Under the pieces are notes generated by a model that saw only the letters and a list, made by a program, of their open reading frames with translations, was not told the origin of the DNA and did not search any database. From NCBI GenBank assembly GCA_963205075.1, contig CAUJIU010000103.1, positions 1 through 33,059 on the forward strand: 33,059 nucleotides of DNA, read 5' to 3'. The DNA is from Pseudomonadota bacterium (GTDB lineage Bacteria > Pseudomonadota > Alphaproteobacteria > Rhodobacterales > Rhodobacteraceae). Positions 25,970 to 33,059 of this stretch are shown one piece after another. Position 1 is the first letter of the stretch. Each line of letters starts with the position of its first letter. Both the position numbers and the translations under genes were made by a program.

Positions 25970-27472
25970 ATGACCAGCCCAAGCCAATCCGCGGTTCCCG
26001 CCGCCCCGACCAGCGTTCGGCTGGTCATTGTCTCGATCGGGATGCTGCTGCTGCTGTCATCGCTCGATCAGACCATCGTTTCGACGGCGCTGCCCACCAT
26101 CGTGGCCGATCTGGGCGGGCTCGAACATCTCAGCTGGGTGGTCACCGCCTATATCCTGGCCTCGACCGTTGTGGCCCCGCTCTATGGCAAGATCGGAGAC
26201 CTCTACGGGCGGCGCAACACGGTATTCGTGGCGGTGGGGCTGTTCCTGCTGGGATCGGCCCTGTGCGGTCTGGCGCAGTCGATGGGCTTTCTGATCATGG
26301 CCCGCGTGTTGCAGGGCTTTGGCGGCGGCGGCCTGTTCGTGCTGGCGCTGAGCGTGGTCGGCGACGTGATCGCGCCGCAGGACCGGGGCAAGGTGCAGGG
26401 CGTGTTCGCGGCGGTGTTCACCGTCTCGGCGGTGATCGGGCCGCTGATGGGCGGCTGGTTCGTCGATGTATTCAGCTGGCACTGGATCTTCTACATCAAC
26501 ATCCCCGTCGGGGCGATCGCGGTCGGGTTCTTTGCCGCCAGCTTCCGCCCGACCGGCAGGCGGGTCCGCCACAAGATCGACTGGGCCGGCGCGCTGGCCT
26601 TGTCGCTGGCGCTGGCAGCGCTGACGCTGTTCACCTCGCTGGGGGGGCGGAGCTTCGACTGGTCCTCGGCCCGGAGCCTTGGCCTGGTGGCCGTGGCGCT
26701 GGTCTCGGCCGCGGCCTTCCTGCGCATCGAATCGCGCGCGGCCGAACCGATCCTGCCCCTGTCGCTGTTTCGCCTCAACGTGTTCTGGGTGACCAGCGTG
26801 GTGGGCTTCATCGCCGGGGCATCGATGTTCGGGGCCATCACCTTCATGCCGCTCTACCTGCAGATCGCCCAGGGCGCGACGCCGACCGTCTCGGGGCTGC
26901 TGCTGATCCCGATGACCATCGGCATCCTGTCATCGTCGAACTTTTCGGGCCGCAGCATGGGCCGGACCGGCAAGTACCGGGTGCTGACCATCACCGGGCT
27001 TGGCGTGCTGGCGCTGGGGATGTTCGCGCTGAGCAACCTGGCCCCCGACACGCCGGTCTGGCTGTTCTGCCTGTATCTGGCGACGGTCGGCCTAGGCATG
27101 GGCTTCATCTTCCCGGTGCTGACCACCTCGGTCCAGAACGCGGTTCCGCGCGAGCAGCTGGGCACGGCCACCGCCGCCGGGCTGATGTTCCGCCAGATCG
27201 GCGGCTCGATCGCGGTCGCGGCATTTGGCGCCATATTCGCCGCCCGCATGGCCGCGCAGCTGGGCCTTTCGGCACCGGGGCGCGGTGACTTCAGCCCGCG
27301 CATGGTCGCGGGGCTGCCCGAGGCCGCCCGGGCGGCGATCGGCGAGGCGGTGGTCAACTCGCTGCAGCCGATCTACTGGCTGGCGGCGGGGCTGGCGGTG
27401 ATCGGCCTGGTCTTTGCCCTGAGGCTCGAGGAGATCCCCCTGCACAACCGCATGGTCGCCAGGGGCGAGTAG
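25970..27472 (+). CDS. MFS transporter, DHA2 (EmrB/QacA) 14-helix drug/proton antiporter family
   Basis: This 500-residue polytopic inner-membrane protein has about fourteen helices. Motif D1-like LLSSLDQTIVSTALPTI is in helix 1 (about 29-45). Motif A is GKIGDLYGRRNT near 73-84, and motif C is VIGPLMGGWFVDVFSWHWIFYINIP near 154-178. These mark the DHA2 family, which expels drugs and other toxic compounds using the proton gradient. The actual substrate is unknown. It is transcribed divergently from tupBCA, with no evident functional link. The stop is followed by 159 gene-free bases before pyc. Confidence 0.92.
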   Translation: MTSPSQSAVPAAPTSVRLVIVSIGMLLLLSSLDQTIVSTALPTIVADLGGLEHLSWVVTAYILASTVVAPLYGKIGDLYGRRNTVFVAVGLFLLGSALCGLAQSMGFLIMARVLQGFGGGGLFVLALSVVGDVIAPQDRGKVQGVFAAVFTVSAVIGPLMGGWFVDVFSWHWIFYINIPVGAIAVGFFAASFRPTGRRVRHKIDWAGALALSLALAALTLFTSLGGRSFDWSSARSLGLVAVALVSAAAFLRIESRAAEPILPLSLFRLNVFWVTSVVGFIAGASMFGAITFMPLYLQIAQGATPTVSGLLLIPMTIGILSSSNFSGRSMGRTGKYRVLTITGLGVLALGMFALSNLAPDTPVWLFCLYLATVGLGMGFIFPVLTTSVQNAVPREQLGTATAAGLMFRQIGGSIAVAAFGAIFAARMAAQLGLSAPGRGDFSPRMVAGLPEAARAAIGEAVVNSLQPIYWLAAGLAVIGLVFALRLEEIPLHNRMVARGE

Positions 27473-27489
27473 GCGGCGGGAGGGCGCAG

Positions 27490-27510
27490 GCGTCGCCTAA
27501 AAAATAGGCG
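27490..27510. repeat. Short hairpin sharing sequence with the pyc promoter
   Basis: CGCCTA-AAAAA-TAGGCG (27494-27510) is a perfect 6-bp inverted repeat 21 bases after the MFS stop. Its left part GTCGCCTAAAA closely matches GACGCCTAAAA at 27588-27598 in the pyc promoter. No T tract follows, so termination is doubtful; the sequence echo suggests a second binding site or a decayed promoter copy. Confidence 0.4.
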
Positions 27511-27570
27511 GAGTGCCCGTGCCCTGCCCGGTTTCGGGACCGGTGCGCCGGCAATTTCACCGCCACGCGG

Positions 27571-27599
27571 TTGTGGGGGGCGTCACAGACGCCTAAAAC
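27571..27599 (+). promoter_or_regulatory. Candidate pyc promoter with a palindrome in its spacer
   Basis: TTGTGG (27571-27576), a 17-base spacer, then TAAAAC (27594-27599). Nearly the whole spacer is the palindrome GGCGTC-ACA-GACGCC (27579-27593), which would be an effective repressor site. The leader to ATG 27632 would be about 25 bases. Confidence 0.5.
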
Positions 27600-27631
27600 A
27601 ATGCTGCACCTGCAAACCGGATGGGACCCGC

Positions 27632-30600
27632 ATGGCCAATTTCAAGAAGATCCTGATTGCCAACCGTGGCGAGATCGCCATCCGCGTCATGCGCGCCGCC
27701 AACGAGATGGGCAAGCGCACGGTCGCGGTCTTTGCCGAGGAAGACAAGCTGGGCCTGCACCGGTTCAAGGCCGACGAGGCCTACCGGATCGGCGAGGGCA
27801 TGGGGCCGGTCGCCGCCTACCTGTCGATCCCCGAGATCATCCGGGTCGCCAAGATGTCGGGCGCCGACGCGATCCATCCGGGCTATGGGCTGCTGTCGGA
27901 AAACCCCGATTTCGTCGATGCCTGCACCCAGGCCGGCATCACCTTCATCGGCCCCAGGGCCAAGACCATGCGCGAGCTGGGCGACAAGGCCAGCGCCCGC
28001 CGCGTGGCCATTGCCGCCGGGGTGCCGGTGATCCCGGCCACCGAAGTGCTGGGCGATGACATGGACCTGATCCGCGCCCAGGCGGCCGAGGTCGGCTATC
28101 CGCTGATGCTGAAGGCGTCCTGGGGCGGCGGCGGGCGCGGCATGCGCCCGATCCTGAACGAGGGCGAACTGGCCGAGAAGGTCCGCGAGGGCCGGCGCGA
28201 GGCAGAGGCGGCATTCGGCAACGGCGAGGGCTATCTGGAAAAGATGATCCAGCGCGCCCGCCATGTCGAGGTGCAGATCCTGGGCGACCGGCAGGGCAAC
28301 ATCTACCACCTGTGGGAGCGCGACTGCTCGGTGCAGCGGCGCAACCAGAAGGTCGTCGAGCGCGCGCCCGCCCCCTACCTCTCGCCGGTGCAGCGCGAAC
28401 AGATCTGCGAATTGGGCAAGAAGATCTGCCAGCACGTCAATTACGAATGCGCGGGCACGGTCGAATTCCTGATGGACATGGATTCGGGCGAATTCTACTT
28501 CATCGAGGTAAACCCGCGCGTGCAGGTCGAGCATACCGTGACCGAGGAAGTCACCGGCATCGACATCGTGCGCGCCCAGATCCTGATCGCCGAGGGCAAA
28601 TCGCTGGCCGAGGCCACCGGCTGCGCCTCGCAATTCGATGTCAAGCTGGACGGCCACGCGCTGCAATGCCGGGTCACCACCGAGGACCCGCTCAACAACT
28701 TCATCCCCGATTACGGGCGCATCCAGATGTATCGCTCGGCCACCGGGCCGGGCATCCGCCTCGATGGCGGCACCGCCTATTCCGGCGCGGTCATCACCCG
28801 GTTTTATGACAGCCTGCTGACCAAGGTGACCGCCCGCGCGCCGACGCCCGAGATGGCCATCGCCCGCATGGACCGCGCCCTGCGCGAGTTCCGCATCCGC
28901 GGCGTGTCGACCAACATTGCCTTTGTCGAGAACCTGCTCAAGCACCCGACCTTCCTGTCCAACCAGTACACCACCAAGTTCATCGACACGACGCCGGAGC
29001 TGTTCACCTTCAAGAAGCGCCGCGACCGCGCCACCAAGATCCTGACCTATATCGCCGACATCACCGTCAACGGTCACCCCGAGACCACGGACCGGCCGCG
29101 CCCGCATGCCGAGGCCAAGCCGCCGCGCCCGCCGGTCAAGCCCAGCACCGATGTGCCCGCCGGCACGCGCCAGATGCTCGACGCCGATGGCCCGGCCGCG
29201 GTGGCCGCCTGGATGAAGGCGCAAAAGCAGCTCCTGGTGACCGACACCACCATGCGCGACGGCCACCAGTCCCTGCTGGCGACCCGGATGCGGTCGATCG
29301 ACATGATCGGCGCGGCGCCCGCCTATGCGCAGAAGATGTCCAACCTGTTTTCGGTCGAATGCTGGGGCGGGGCGACCTTTGACGTGGCCTACCGCTTCTT
29401 GCAGGAATGCCCCTGGCAGCGCCTGCGCGATATCCGCTCGGCCATGCCCAACATCATGACCCAGATGCTGCTGCGCGCCTCCAACGGGGTCGGCTACACC
29501 AACTATCCCGACAACGTGGTGCAATCCTTCGTGGCGCAGGCCGCCGCCTCGGGCGTCGATGTGTTCCGGGTGTTCGACAGCCTCAACTGGGTCGAGAACA
29601 TGCGCGTCGCCATGGATGCGGTGGTGGCGGCGGGCAAGCTGTGCGAAGGCACGATCTGCTATACCGGCGACCTCAACGACCCCGCGCGCAGCAAGTATGA
29701 CCTGAAATATTACATCGGCATGGCCAAGGAGCTTGAGGCCGCCGGCGCGCATGTGCTGGGGCTCAAGGACATGGCCGGGCTGCTGAAACCCGCCGCCGCG
29801 ACCCGGCTTTTCACCGCGCTCAAGCAAGAGGTGGGGCTGCCGATCCACTTCCACACCCATGACACTGCCGGCGGCTCTATCGCCACCGTGCTGGCCGCCT
29901 CCGACGCCGGCGTCGACGTGATCGACGCGGCGATGGACGCGCTTTCGGGCAATACCTCGCAGCCGACGCTGGGCTCCATCGTCGAGGCCCTGCGCGGCAC
30001 CGAGCGCGATACCGGGCTGGATATCCGCGCCATCCGCGAGATCTCCAACTACTGGGAGCAGGTGCGCGGCCAGTATGCGGCCTTTGAATCGGGGCTGCAG
30101 GCGCCGGCCTCCGAGGTCTACCTGCACGAGATGCCGGGCGGCCAGTTCACCAATCTCAAGGCGCAGGCGCGTTCCATCGGGCTGGAAGAGCGCTGGCATG
30201 AAGTGGCGCAGATGTATGCCGACGTGAACCAGATGTTCGGCGATATCGTCAAGGTCACGCCCTCGTCCAAGGTGGTGGGCGACATGGCGCTGATGATGGT
30301 CAGCCAGGGCCTGACGCGGGCGCAGGTCGAGGATCCGGCGGTCGAGGTGGCCTTTCCGGACTCGGTGGTGGACATGATGCGCGGCAATCTCGGCCAGCCG
30401 CCGGGGGGCTGGCCCAAGGCCTTGCAAAAGAAGGTGCTCAAGGGCGAAAAGCCGCTGACCGACCGGCCCGGCAAGCATCTGCCGCCGGTCGATCTGGAGG
30501 CGTCCCGCGCCGGCCTGTCGAAACAGCTGGACGGCAAGCAGATCGACGACGAGGACCTCAACGGCTACCTGATGTATCCCAAGGTCTTTCTCGACTATAT

Positions 30601-31075
30601 GGGCCGCCACCGGGTCTATGGCCCGGTCCGCGCGCTGCCGACCCAAACCTTCTTCTATGGCATGCAGCCGGGTGACGAGATCTCGACCGAGATCGACCCC
30701 GGCAAGACGCTGGAAATCCGTCTGCAGGCCGTCAGCGAGATGACCGATGACGGCGAGGTCAAGGTGTTCTTCGAGCTCAACGGCCAGCCGCGCACCATAA
30801 GGGTGCCCAACCGGCTGGCCGCCGCCAAGACCACCAGGCGGCCCAAGGCCGAGGCCGGCAATGCCAACCATCTGGGCGCGCCGATGCCGGGCGTGGTGGC
30901 CACGGTCGCAGCGCAGACGGGCAAGCCGGTCAAGGCGGGCGATCTGTTGCTGACCATCGAGGCCATGAAGATGGAGACCGGCATCCACGCCGACCGTGAC
31001 GCGGTGGTCAAGGCGGTGCATGTGCAGCCCGGCAGCCAGATCGATGCCAAGGACCTGCTGGTGGAGCTGGAGTGA
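27632..31075 (+). CDS. pyc: Pyruvate carboxylase
   Basis: This 1147-residue biotin enzyme makes oxaloacetate from pyruvate, bicarbonate and ATP, replenishing the TCA cycle and starting gluconeogenesis. The biotin carboxylase domain (about 1-450) begins KKILIANRGEIAIRVMRAA and contains the ATP-grasp glycine loop WGGGGRGMRP and FIEVNPRVQVEHTVTE. The carboxyltransferase domain (about 530-800) begins TDTTMRDGHQSLLATRMRS, with metal ligands in HFHTHDTAGG. The pyruvate carboxylase-specific middle domain follows. The C-terminal biotin carrier domain has EAMKMET, with biotinyl Lys1113 encoded at 30968-30970. It is a single-chain, full-length enzyme. GGGA lies before ATG 27632. Confidence 0.98.
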   Translation: MANFKKILIANRGEIAIRVMRAANEMGKRTVAVFAEEDKLGLHRFKADEAYRIGEGMGPVAAYLSIPEIIRVAKMSGADAIHPGYGLLSENPDFVDACTQAGITFIGPRAKTMRELGDKASARRVAIAAGVPVIPATEVLGDDMDLIRAQAAEVGYPLMLKASWGGGGRGMRPILNEGELAEKVREGRREAEAAFGNGEGYLEKMIQRARHVEVQILGDRQGNIYHLWERDCSVQRRNQKVVERAPAPYLSPVQREQICELGKKICQHVNYECAGTVEFLMDMDSGEFYFIEVNPRVQVEHTVTEEVTGIDIVRAQILIAEGKSLAEATGCASQFDVKLDGHALQCRVTTEDPLNNFIPDYGRIQMYRSATGPGIRLDGGTAYSGAVITRFYDSLLTKVTARAPTPEMAIARMDRALREFRIRGVSTNIAFVENLLKHPTFLSNQYTTKFIDTTPELFTFKKRRDRATKILTYIADITVNGHPETTDRPRPHAEAKPPRPPVKPSTDVPAGTRQMLDADGPAAVAAWMKAQKQLLVTDTTMRDGHQSLLATRMRSIDMIGAAPAYAQKMSNLFSVECWGGATFDVAYRFLQECPWQRLRDIRSAMPNIMTQMLLRASNGVGYTNYPDNVVQSFVAQAAASGVDVFRVFDSLNWVENMRVAMDAVVAAGKLCEGTICYTGDLNDPARSKYDLKYYIGMAKELEAAGAHVLGLKDMAGLLKPAAATRLFTALKQEVGLPIHFHTHDTAGGSIATVLAASDAGVDVIDAAMDALSGNTSQPTLGSIVEALRGTERDTGLDIRAIREISNYWEQVRGQYAAFESGLQAPASEVYLHEMPGGQFTNLKAQARSIGLEERWHEVAQMYADVNQMFGDIVKVTPSSKVVGDMALMMVSQGLTRAQVEDPAVEVAFPDSVVDMMRGNLGQPPGGWPKALQKKVLKGEKPLTDRPGKHLPPVDLEASRAGLSKQLDGKQIDDEDLNGYLMYPKVFLDYMGRHRVYGPVRALPTQTFFYGMQPGDEISTEIDPGKTLEIRLQAVSEMTDDGEVKVFFELNGQPRTIRVPNRLAAAKTTRRPKAEAGNANHLGAPMPGVVATVAAQTGKPVKAGDLLLTIEAMKMETGIHADRDAVVKAVHVQPGSQIDAKDLLVELE

Positions 31076-31105
31076 GCGGGGTCACGATGCGGCAGGCGGT
31101 GCGGC

Positions 31106-31498
31106 TTGAGTAGGCAGCGGCTCTCCACCCTGACGATCCTGGTGCCCACCTACGATGCCGGGATCGCCTTCTACGTGGGACAGATGGGTTTCGCCCTGCT
31201 GGAAGACACCGACATGGGCGGCGGCAAGCGCTGGGTGCGCGTGGGGCCCGCAGGGGCCGAGACCGCCTTCCTGCTCGCACAGGCGAAGGGGCCGGATCAG
31301 GTCGCCGCCATCGGCCATCAGGGCGGCGGGCGGGTCTGGCTGATCCTGCAAACCGATGACTTCGCGGCCGACCATGCGCGGATGCTGGCCAAGGGCGTGA
31401 CATTCGAGGAAGATCCGCGCCACGAGCCTTACGGGGTGGTGGCGGTGTTCCGCGACCCGTTCGGCAACCGCTGGGACCTGATCGAATTCAAGGGCTGA
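31106..31498 (+). CDS. VOC-family (glyoxalase/bleomycin-resistance fold) protein
   Basis: This 130-residue protein carries the paired beta-alpha-beta-beta-beta fold pattern: LTILVPTYDAGIAFYVGQMGFALLEDTDM at the start and HEPYGVVAVFRDPFGNRWDLIEF at the end. The D-P-F-G-N-x-W-D motif is typical of the superfamily. VOC proteins include metal-dependent isomerases, dioxygenases and resistance proteins; the activity here cannot be named. The only family-appropriate start is TTG 31106, since pyc's stop is the previous in-frame landmark and the first ATG is too late. It follows pyc by 30 bases and is probably co-transcribed with it. Confidence 0.85.
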   Translation: MSRQRLSTLTILVPTYDAGIAFYVGQMGFALLEDTDMGGGKRWVRVGPAGAETAFLLAQAKGPDQVAAIGHQGGGRVWLILQTDDFAADHARMLAKGVTFEEDPRHEPYGVVAVFRDPFGNRWDLIEFKG

Positions 31499-31502
31499 CG
31501 AC

Positions 31503-32315
31503 ATGCAGAAACTGCTGGTGATGACCGATATCCACATCGTCGAGGAAGGCGAGCGCATCATCGGGCTTGACCCGCTGGCCCGCTTTCAGGCGGCGCTGGA
31601 TCAGGCCCTGCGTGACCATCCCGATGCCGAGGCTCTGATCCTGATGGGCGATCTGACCCATCATGGCCGCCCGGCCCAGTATGCCCGGCTGGCCGCCGCG
31701 CTGGAGGGCCTGCCCATTCCGCTGATGCCGATGATCGGCAACCATGACCGGCGCGAGCCGTTTCTGGCCGCCTTTCCGGCCGCCCCGCAAACTGCCCAAG
31801 GCCATGTGCAGGCGGTGCGCGATTTCCCTGGCCACCGGATCATCACGCTCGACACGCTGGAAGGCCCGCCCTATCCGCCGGGCTTCCATGCCGGCCGCCT
31901 CTGCCCGGACCGCCTGGCCTGGCTGCGCGCCGCACTCGAGGGCGCGGGCGGGCGCAAGCCGCTGGTCTTTGCCCATCACCCGCCCTTCGCCACCGGCATT
32001 CCCGGCATGGACCAGATCCCGCTGCTGGACGGGGCGCCGGTGCTGGACCTGCTGGCCGCCCATGGCGCGCATCTGTTCTGCGGCCATGTGCACCGCACCA
32101 TCTCGGGCATGAGCCGTGGCGTCGGCTTCACCATGTTCAAGAGCACCTGCCATCAGGGGCCGCTGGACCTGACCTCGCTCGATTCGTCGCTGTCGATCGA
32201 CGAGCCCGGCGCCTTCGGCGTGCTGCTTCTGTCCGGCGACGGCGTGGTGGCCCATAGCGAGGATGTGGGCTTGGGCGCGCAGGTGATCAGCGAACGCGCC
32301 TCGCGCAGCCATTGA
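31503..32315 (+). CDS. Calcineurin-like phosphodiesterase (class III cyclic nucleotide phosphodiesterase, CpdA-like)
   Basis: This 270-residue metallophosphoesterase has all five motif blocks: D9-x-H11, G49-D50 in LMGDLTHHG, GNHDRR at 79-84, His158 in FAHHPP, and GHVHR at 194-198. These residues bind the two catalytic metals. The whole resembles CpdA-type 3',5'-cyclic AMP phosphodiesterases and related esterases; the true substrate is not determined by sequence. ATG 31503 follows the VOC stop by 4 bases, so the two genes form an operon. An intrinsic terminator follows. Confidence 0.9.
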   Translation: MQKLLVMTDIHIVEEGERIIGLDPLARFQAALDQALRDHPDAEALILMGDLTHHGRPAQYARLAAALEGLPIPLMPMIGNHDRREPFLAAFPAAPQTAQGHVQAVRDFPGHRIITLDTLEGPPYPPGFHAGRLCPDRLAWLRAALEGAGGRKPLVFAHHPPFATGIPGMDQIPLLDGAPVLDLLAAHGAHLFCGHVHRTISGMSRGVGFTMFKSTCHQGPLDLTSLDSSLSIDEPGAFGVLLLSGDGVVAHSEDVGLGAQVISERASRSH

Positions 32316-32323
32316 GCGCGCAT

Positions 32324-32343
32324 CGGCCAAGGGGCCGCTTTTT
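32324..32343 (+). terminator. Intrinsic terminator of the pyc-side operon
   Basis: The stem CGGCC (32324-32328) and GGCCG (32333-32337) with loop AAGG is followed by CTTTTT, 9 bases after the phosphodiesterase stop codon. Confidence 0.75.
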
Positions 32344-32347
32344 GGCC

Positions 32348-32376
32348 TTGCGGCTTTTGGCGATGCACATTATTTC
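32348..32376 (+). promoter_or_regulatory. Promoter of the first tRNA-Gly
   Basis: TTGCGG (32348-32353), a 17-base spacer, then TATTTC (32371-32376). The first tRNA base is 17 positions after the -10. The second tRNA copy has the same arrangement, with matching TAT-T-TCAGCCC at the -10. Confidence 0.65.
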
Positions 32377-32392
32377 AGCCCCACCAACGGAA

Positions 32393-32467
32393 GCGGGCGT
32401 AGCTCAGGGGTAGAGCATAACCTTGCCAAGGTTAGGGTCGTGAGTTCGAATCTCATCGCCCGCTCCA
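32393..32467 (+). tRNA. tRNA-Gly(GCC), copy 1
   Basis: This is a 75-base tRNA with encoded CCA. The acceptor stem GCGGGCG pairs with CGCCCGC (32457-32463), followed by discriminator T and CCA (32465-32467). The D-arm contains AGCTCAGGGGTAGAGC. The anticodon stem TAACC/GGTTA encloses loop TTGCCAA, giving anticodon GCC, which reads GGC and GGU glycine codons. The T-arm contains GTTCGAATC. GGC is expected to be a heavily used codon in this GC-rich genome. Confidence 0.98.
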
Positions 32468-32480
32468 GTTTGGAACCGCC

Positions 32481-32514
32481 AAAGGGCGTCTCGGCAGAGG
32501 CGCCTTTTGCTTTT
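32481..32514 (+). terminator. Intrinsic terminator after tRNA-Gly copy 1
   Basis: AAAGGGCGTCTC (32481-32492) pairs with GAGGCGCCTTT (32497-32507) around a GGCA tetraloop, with one G-U pair. It is followed by a T-rich tail, TTTTGCTTTT. Confidence 0.85.
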
Positions 32515-32568
32515 CCGGCGCGGCTGGCAATGCGGCGATATCCGGCCCCGCGGCGGCGAGATAGGGGC

Positions 32569-32597
32569 TTGCAGCGGCCGGCTTTGCGCTCTATCTC
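32569..32597 (+). promoter_or_regulatory. Promoter of the second tRNA-Gly
   Basis: TTGCAG (32569-32574), a 17-base spacer, then TATCTC (32592-32597). The mature tRNA begins 19 positions after the -10. Confidence 0.65.
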
Positions 32598-32615
32598 AGC
32601 CCTCACGAAACGGAT

Positions 32616-32690
32616 GCGGGCGTAGCTCAGGGGTAGAGCATAACCTTGCCAAGGTTAGGGTCGTGAGTTCGAATCTCATCGCCCGCTCCA
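32616..32690 (+). tRNA. tRNA-Gly(GCC), copy 2
   Basis: The 75 bases are identical to copy 1, including the encoded CCA, with anticodon GCC. The flanks differ apart from the promoter core, so this is a tandem duplication in which only the tRNA and promoter elements have been kept alike. Confidence 0.98.
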
Positions 32691-32717
32691 ATCAACCGCC
32701 ACCCACGGTTTGACAGC

Positions 32718-32748
32718 AAGGCCGCCCCCGGGGCGGCCTTTTGCGTTT
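32718..32748 (+). terminator. Intrinsic terminator after tRNA-Gly copy 2
   Basis: AAGGCCGCC (32718-32726) pairs with GGCGGCCTT (32732-32740), followed by TTGCGTTT. The stem can also zip further into the C/G-rich centre. Confidence 0.85.
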
Positions 32749-32759
32749 GGCGGCGCGAC

Positions 32760-33005
32760 TCAGCCGCCCTGCATGTAGGGCATCAGCACGATCTCGTTTT
32801 CGGGGCCGACCTCGGTGAACCAGGCCTGACGGTAGATCCGCCCGTCAACCGCCAGCGACACGCCGCGCTCGATCTGCGGGCGCAGGCCGGGATAGTGCTC
32901 GGCCAGCCGGTCGAGCACCTCCTTGAAGTTGCGGGCCTCGATCTCGACCTCGGCCTCGCCGCCGGTATGGACGCGCAACGAGCCCCAGATCTTGACCCGC
33001 ACCAT
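32760..33005 (-). CDS. MoaD/ThiS-family small sulfur-carrier-like protein
   Basis: This 81-residue ubiquitin-fold protein begins VRVKIWGSLR (first beta strand), has EVLDRLAEHYPGLRPQIER as the helix, then VSLAVDGRIYR and NEIVLMPYMQGG. The C-terminal Gly-Gly is what MoaD, ThiS and related proteins use as a thiocarboxylate in molybdopterin, thiamin or other sulfur transfer. It begins 5 bases after the stop of an upstream gene on the same strand. It may therefore be a dedicated carrier for a molybdenum or tungsten enzyme rather than housekeeping MoaD. Confidence 0.85.
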   Translation of the reverse strand: MVRVKIWGSLRVHTGGEAEVEIEARNFKEVLDRLAEHYPGLRPQIERGVSLAVDGRIYRQAWFTEVGPENEIVLMPYMQGG

Positions 33006-33010
33006 CGGCG

Positions 33011-33058
33011 TCAGCTTTCCGAGAGCGCCTTGAGGATGCGCGGCGGCGACATCGGCAG
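33011..33058 (-). CDS. C-terminal fragment of an upstream gene, possibly a molybdopterin-binding oxidoreductase subunit
   Basis: The minus-strand frame entering from the window edge reads LPMSPPRILKALSES and then stops at TGA (33013-33011). The pattern P-x-S/T-P-x-x-I/V-x-x-A-L at the extreme C-terminus resembles the ends of xanthine dehydrogenase/aldehyde oxidase-type molybdopterin-binding subunits. The MoaD-like gene that follows after 5 bases fits that idea. Fifteen residues are too few for a firm call. Confidence 0.4.
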   Translation of the reverse strand: MPMSPPRILKALSES

Positions 33059-33059
33059 G

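Noticed and set aside
25697-25987. 96-codon minus-strand frame spanning the tupB-MFS intergenic region
   Set aside because: It has no good ribosome-binding site, begins inside the MFS coding sequence and overlaps the tupB start in another frame. The translation shows no fold.
27593-31021. A 1142-codon open frame on the minus strand across the whole pyc gene
   Set aside because: It is an antisense shadow produced by GC-biased third positions of pyc. Its translation is His/Gly/Arg/Asp-rich with no domain, whereas the plus-strand frame is a complete pyruvate carboxylase.
31087-31113. ATG-initiated 8-codon mini-frame between pyc and the VOC gene (possible leader peptide)
   Set aside because: There is no attenuator-like hairpin or run of a single amino-acid codon, and the ribosome-binding site is poor. 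It is most likely chance.
1-33059. Insertion sequences, prophage genes, CRISPR arrays or att sites
   Set aside because: No transposase-, integrase- or phage-like protein, no regularly spaced repeat array and no target-site duplications were seen. The tandem tRNAs carry no integrase next to them.

Overview
The window comes from a high-GC alphaproteobacterium, most likely of the order Rhodobacterales (Rhodobacter/Paracoccus/Roseobacter relatives). The evidence is a murB-side dcw cluster containing a DUF2484 gene, a long structured leader before mraZ that resembles the Rhodobacter UpsM sRNA locus, a DUF1127 gene followed by CCUCCUCCC hairpins as in the Rhodobacter CcsR (cuckoo RNA) locus, and the family relationships of the remaining proteins. 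The species cannot be named from the sequence alone.

Region 1 (about 1-17600, mostly minus strand) is the division and cell wall cluster. Read in the direction of transcription it runs mraZ, rsmH, ftsL, ftsI, murE, murF, mraY, murD, [baiN-like flavoprotein on the opposite strand], ftsW, murG, murC, [amino-acid permease, DUF2484, small membrane protein], murB, and the first 16 codons of ddl at the window edge. Many genes touch or overlap by 1-8 bases, which suggests translational coupling. The products carry UDP-MurNAc through peptide addition (MurB-F), lipid I and II formation (MraY, MurG), polymerisation (FtsW) and septal cross-linking (FtsI, FtsL). A 608-base gene-free stretch precedes mraZ. 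It holds a probable UpsM-type leader sRNA ending at an intrinsic terminator 48 bases before mraZ, a candidate promoter overlapped by TGGGA repeats (possible MraZ boxes), and the terminator of the upstream mrp gene.

Region 2 (17600-21035) carries mrp/apbC, then a stress-RNA locus: a DUF1127 small protein followed directly by five CU-rich hairpins, the last of which is a terminator. After it come a divergent Lrp-type regulator and LysE-type exporter with a palindrome between them, and a MAPEG-family membrane protein.

Region 3 (21050-27475) holds a UvrD/PcrA-type helicase, a tungstate-type ABC transporter (tupBCA) and a 14-helix MFS exporter transcribed away from it.

Region 4 (27476-33059) holds pyruvate carboxylase with a recognisable promoter and spacer palindrome, a VOC-family protein, a calcineurin-like phosphodiesterase, two identical tRNA-Gly(GCC) genes each with its own promoter and terminator, and a MoaD/ThiS-like protein following the last 15 codons of what may be a molybdoenzyme subunit.

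The enzymes are conventional. The most interesting content is non-coding: the five-hairpin anti-Shine-Dalgarno RNA array behind DUF1127, and the structured mraZ leader.
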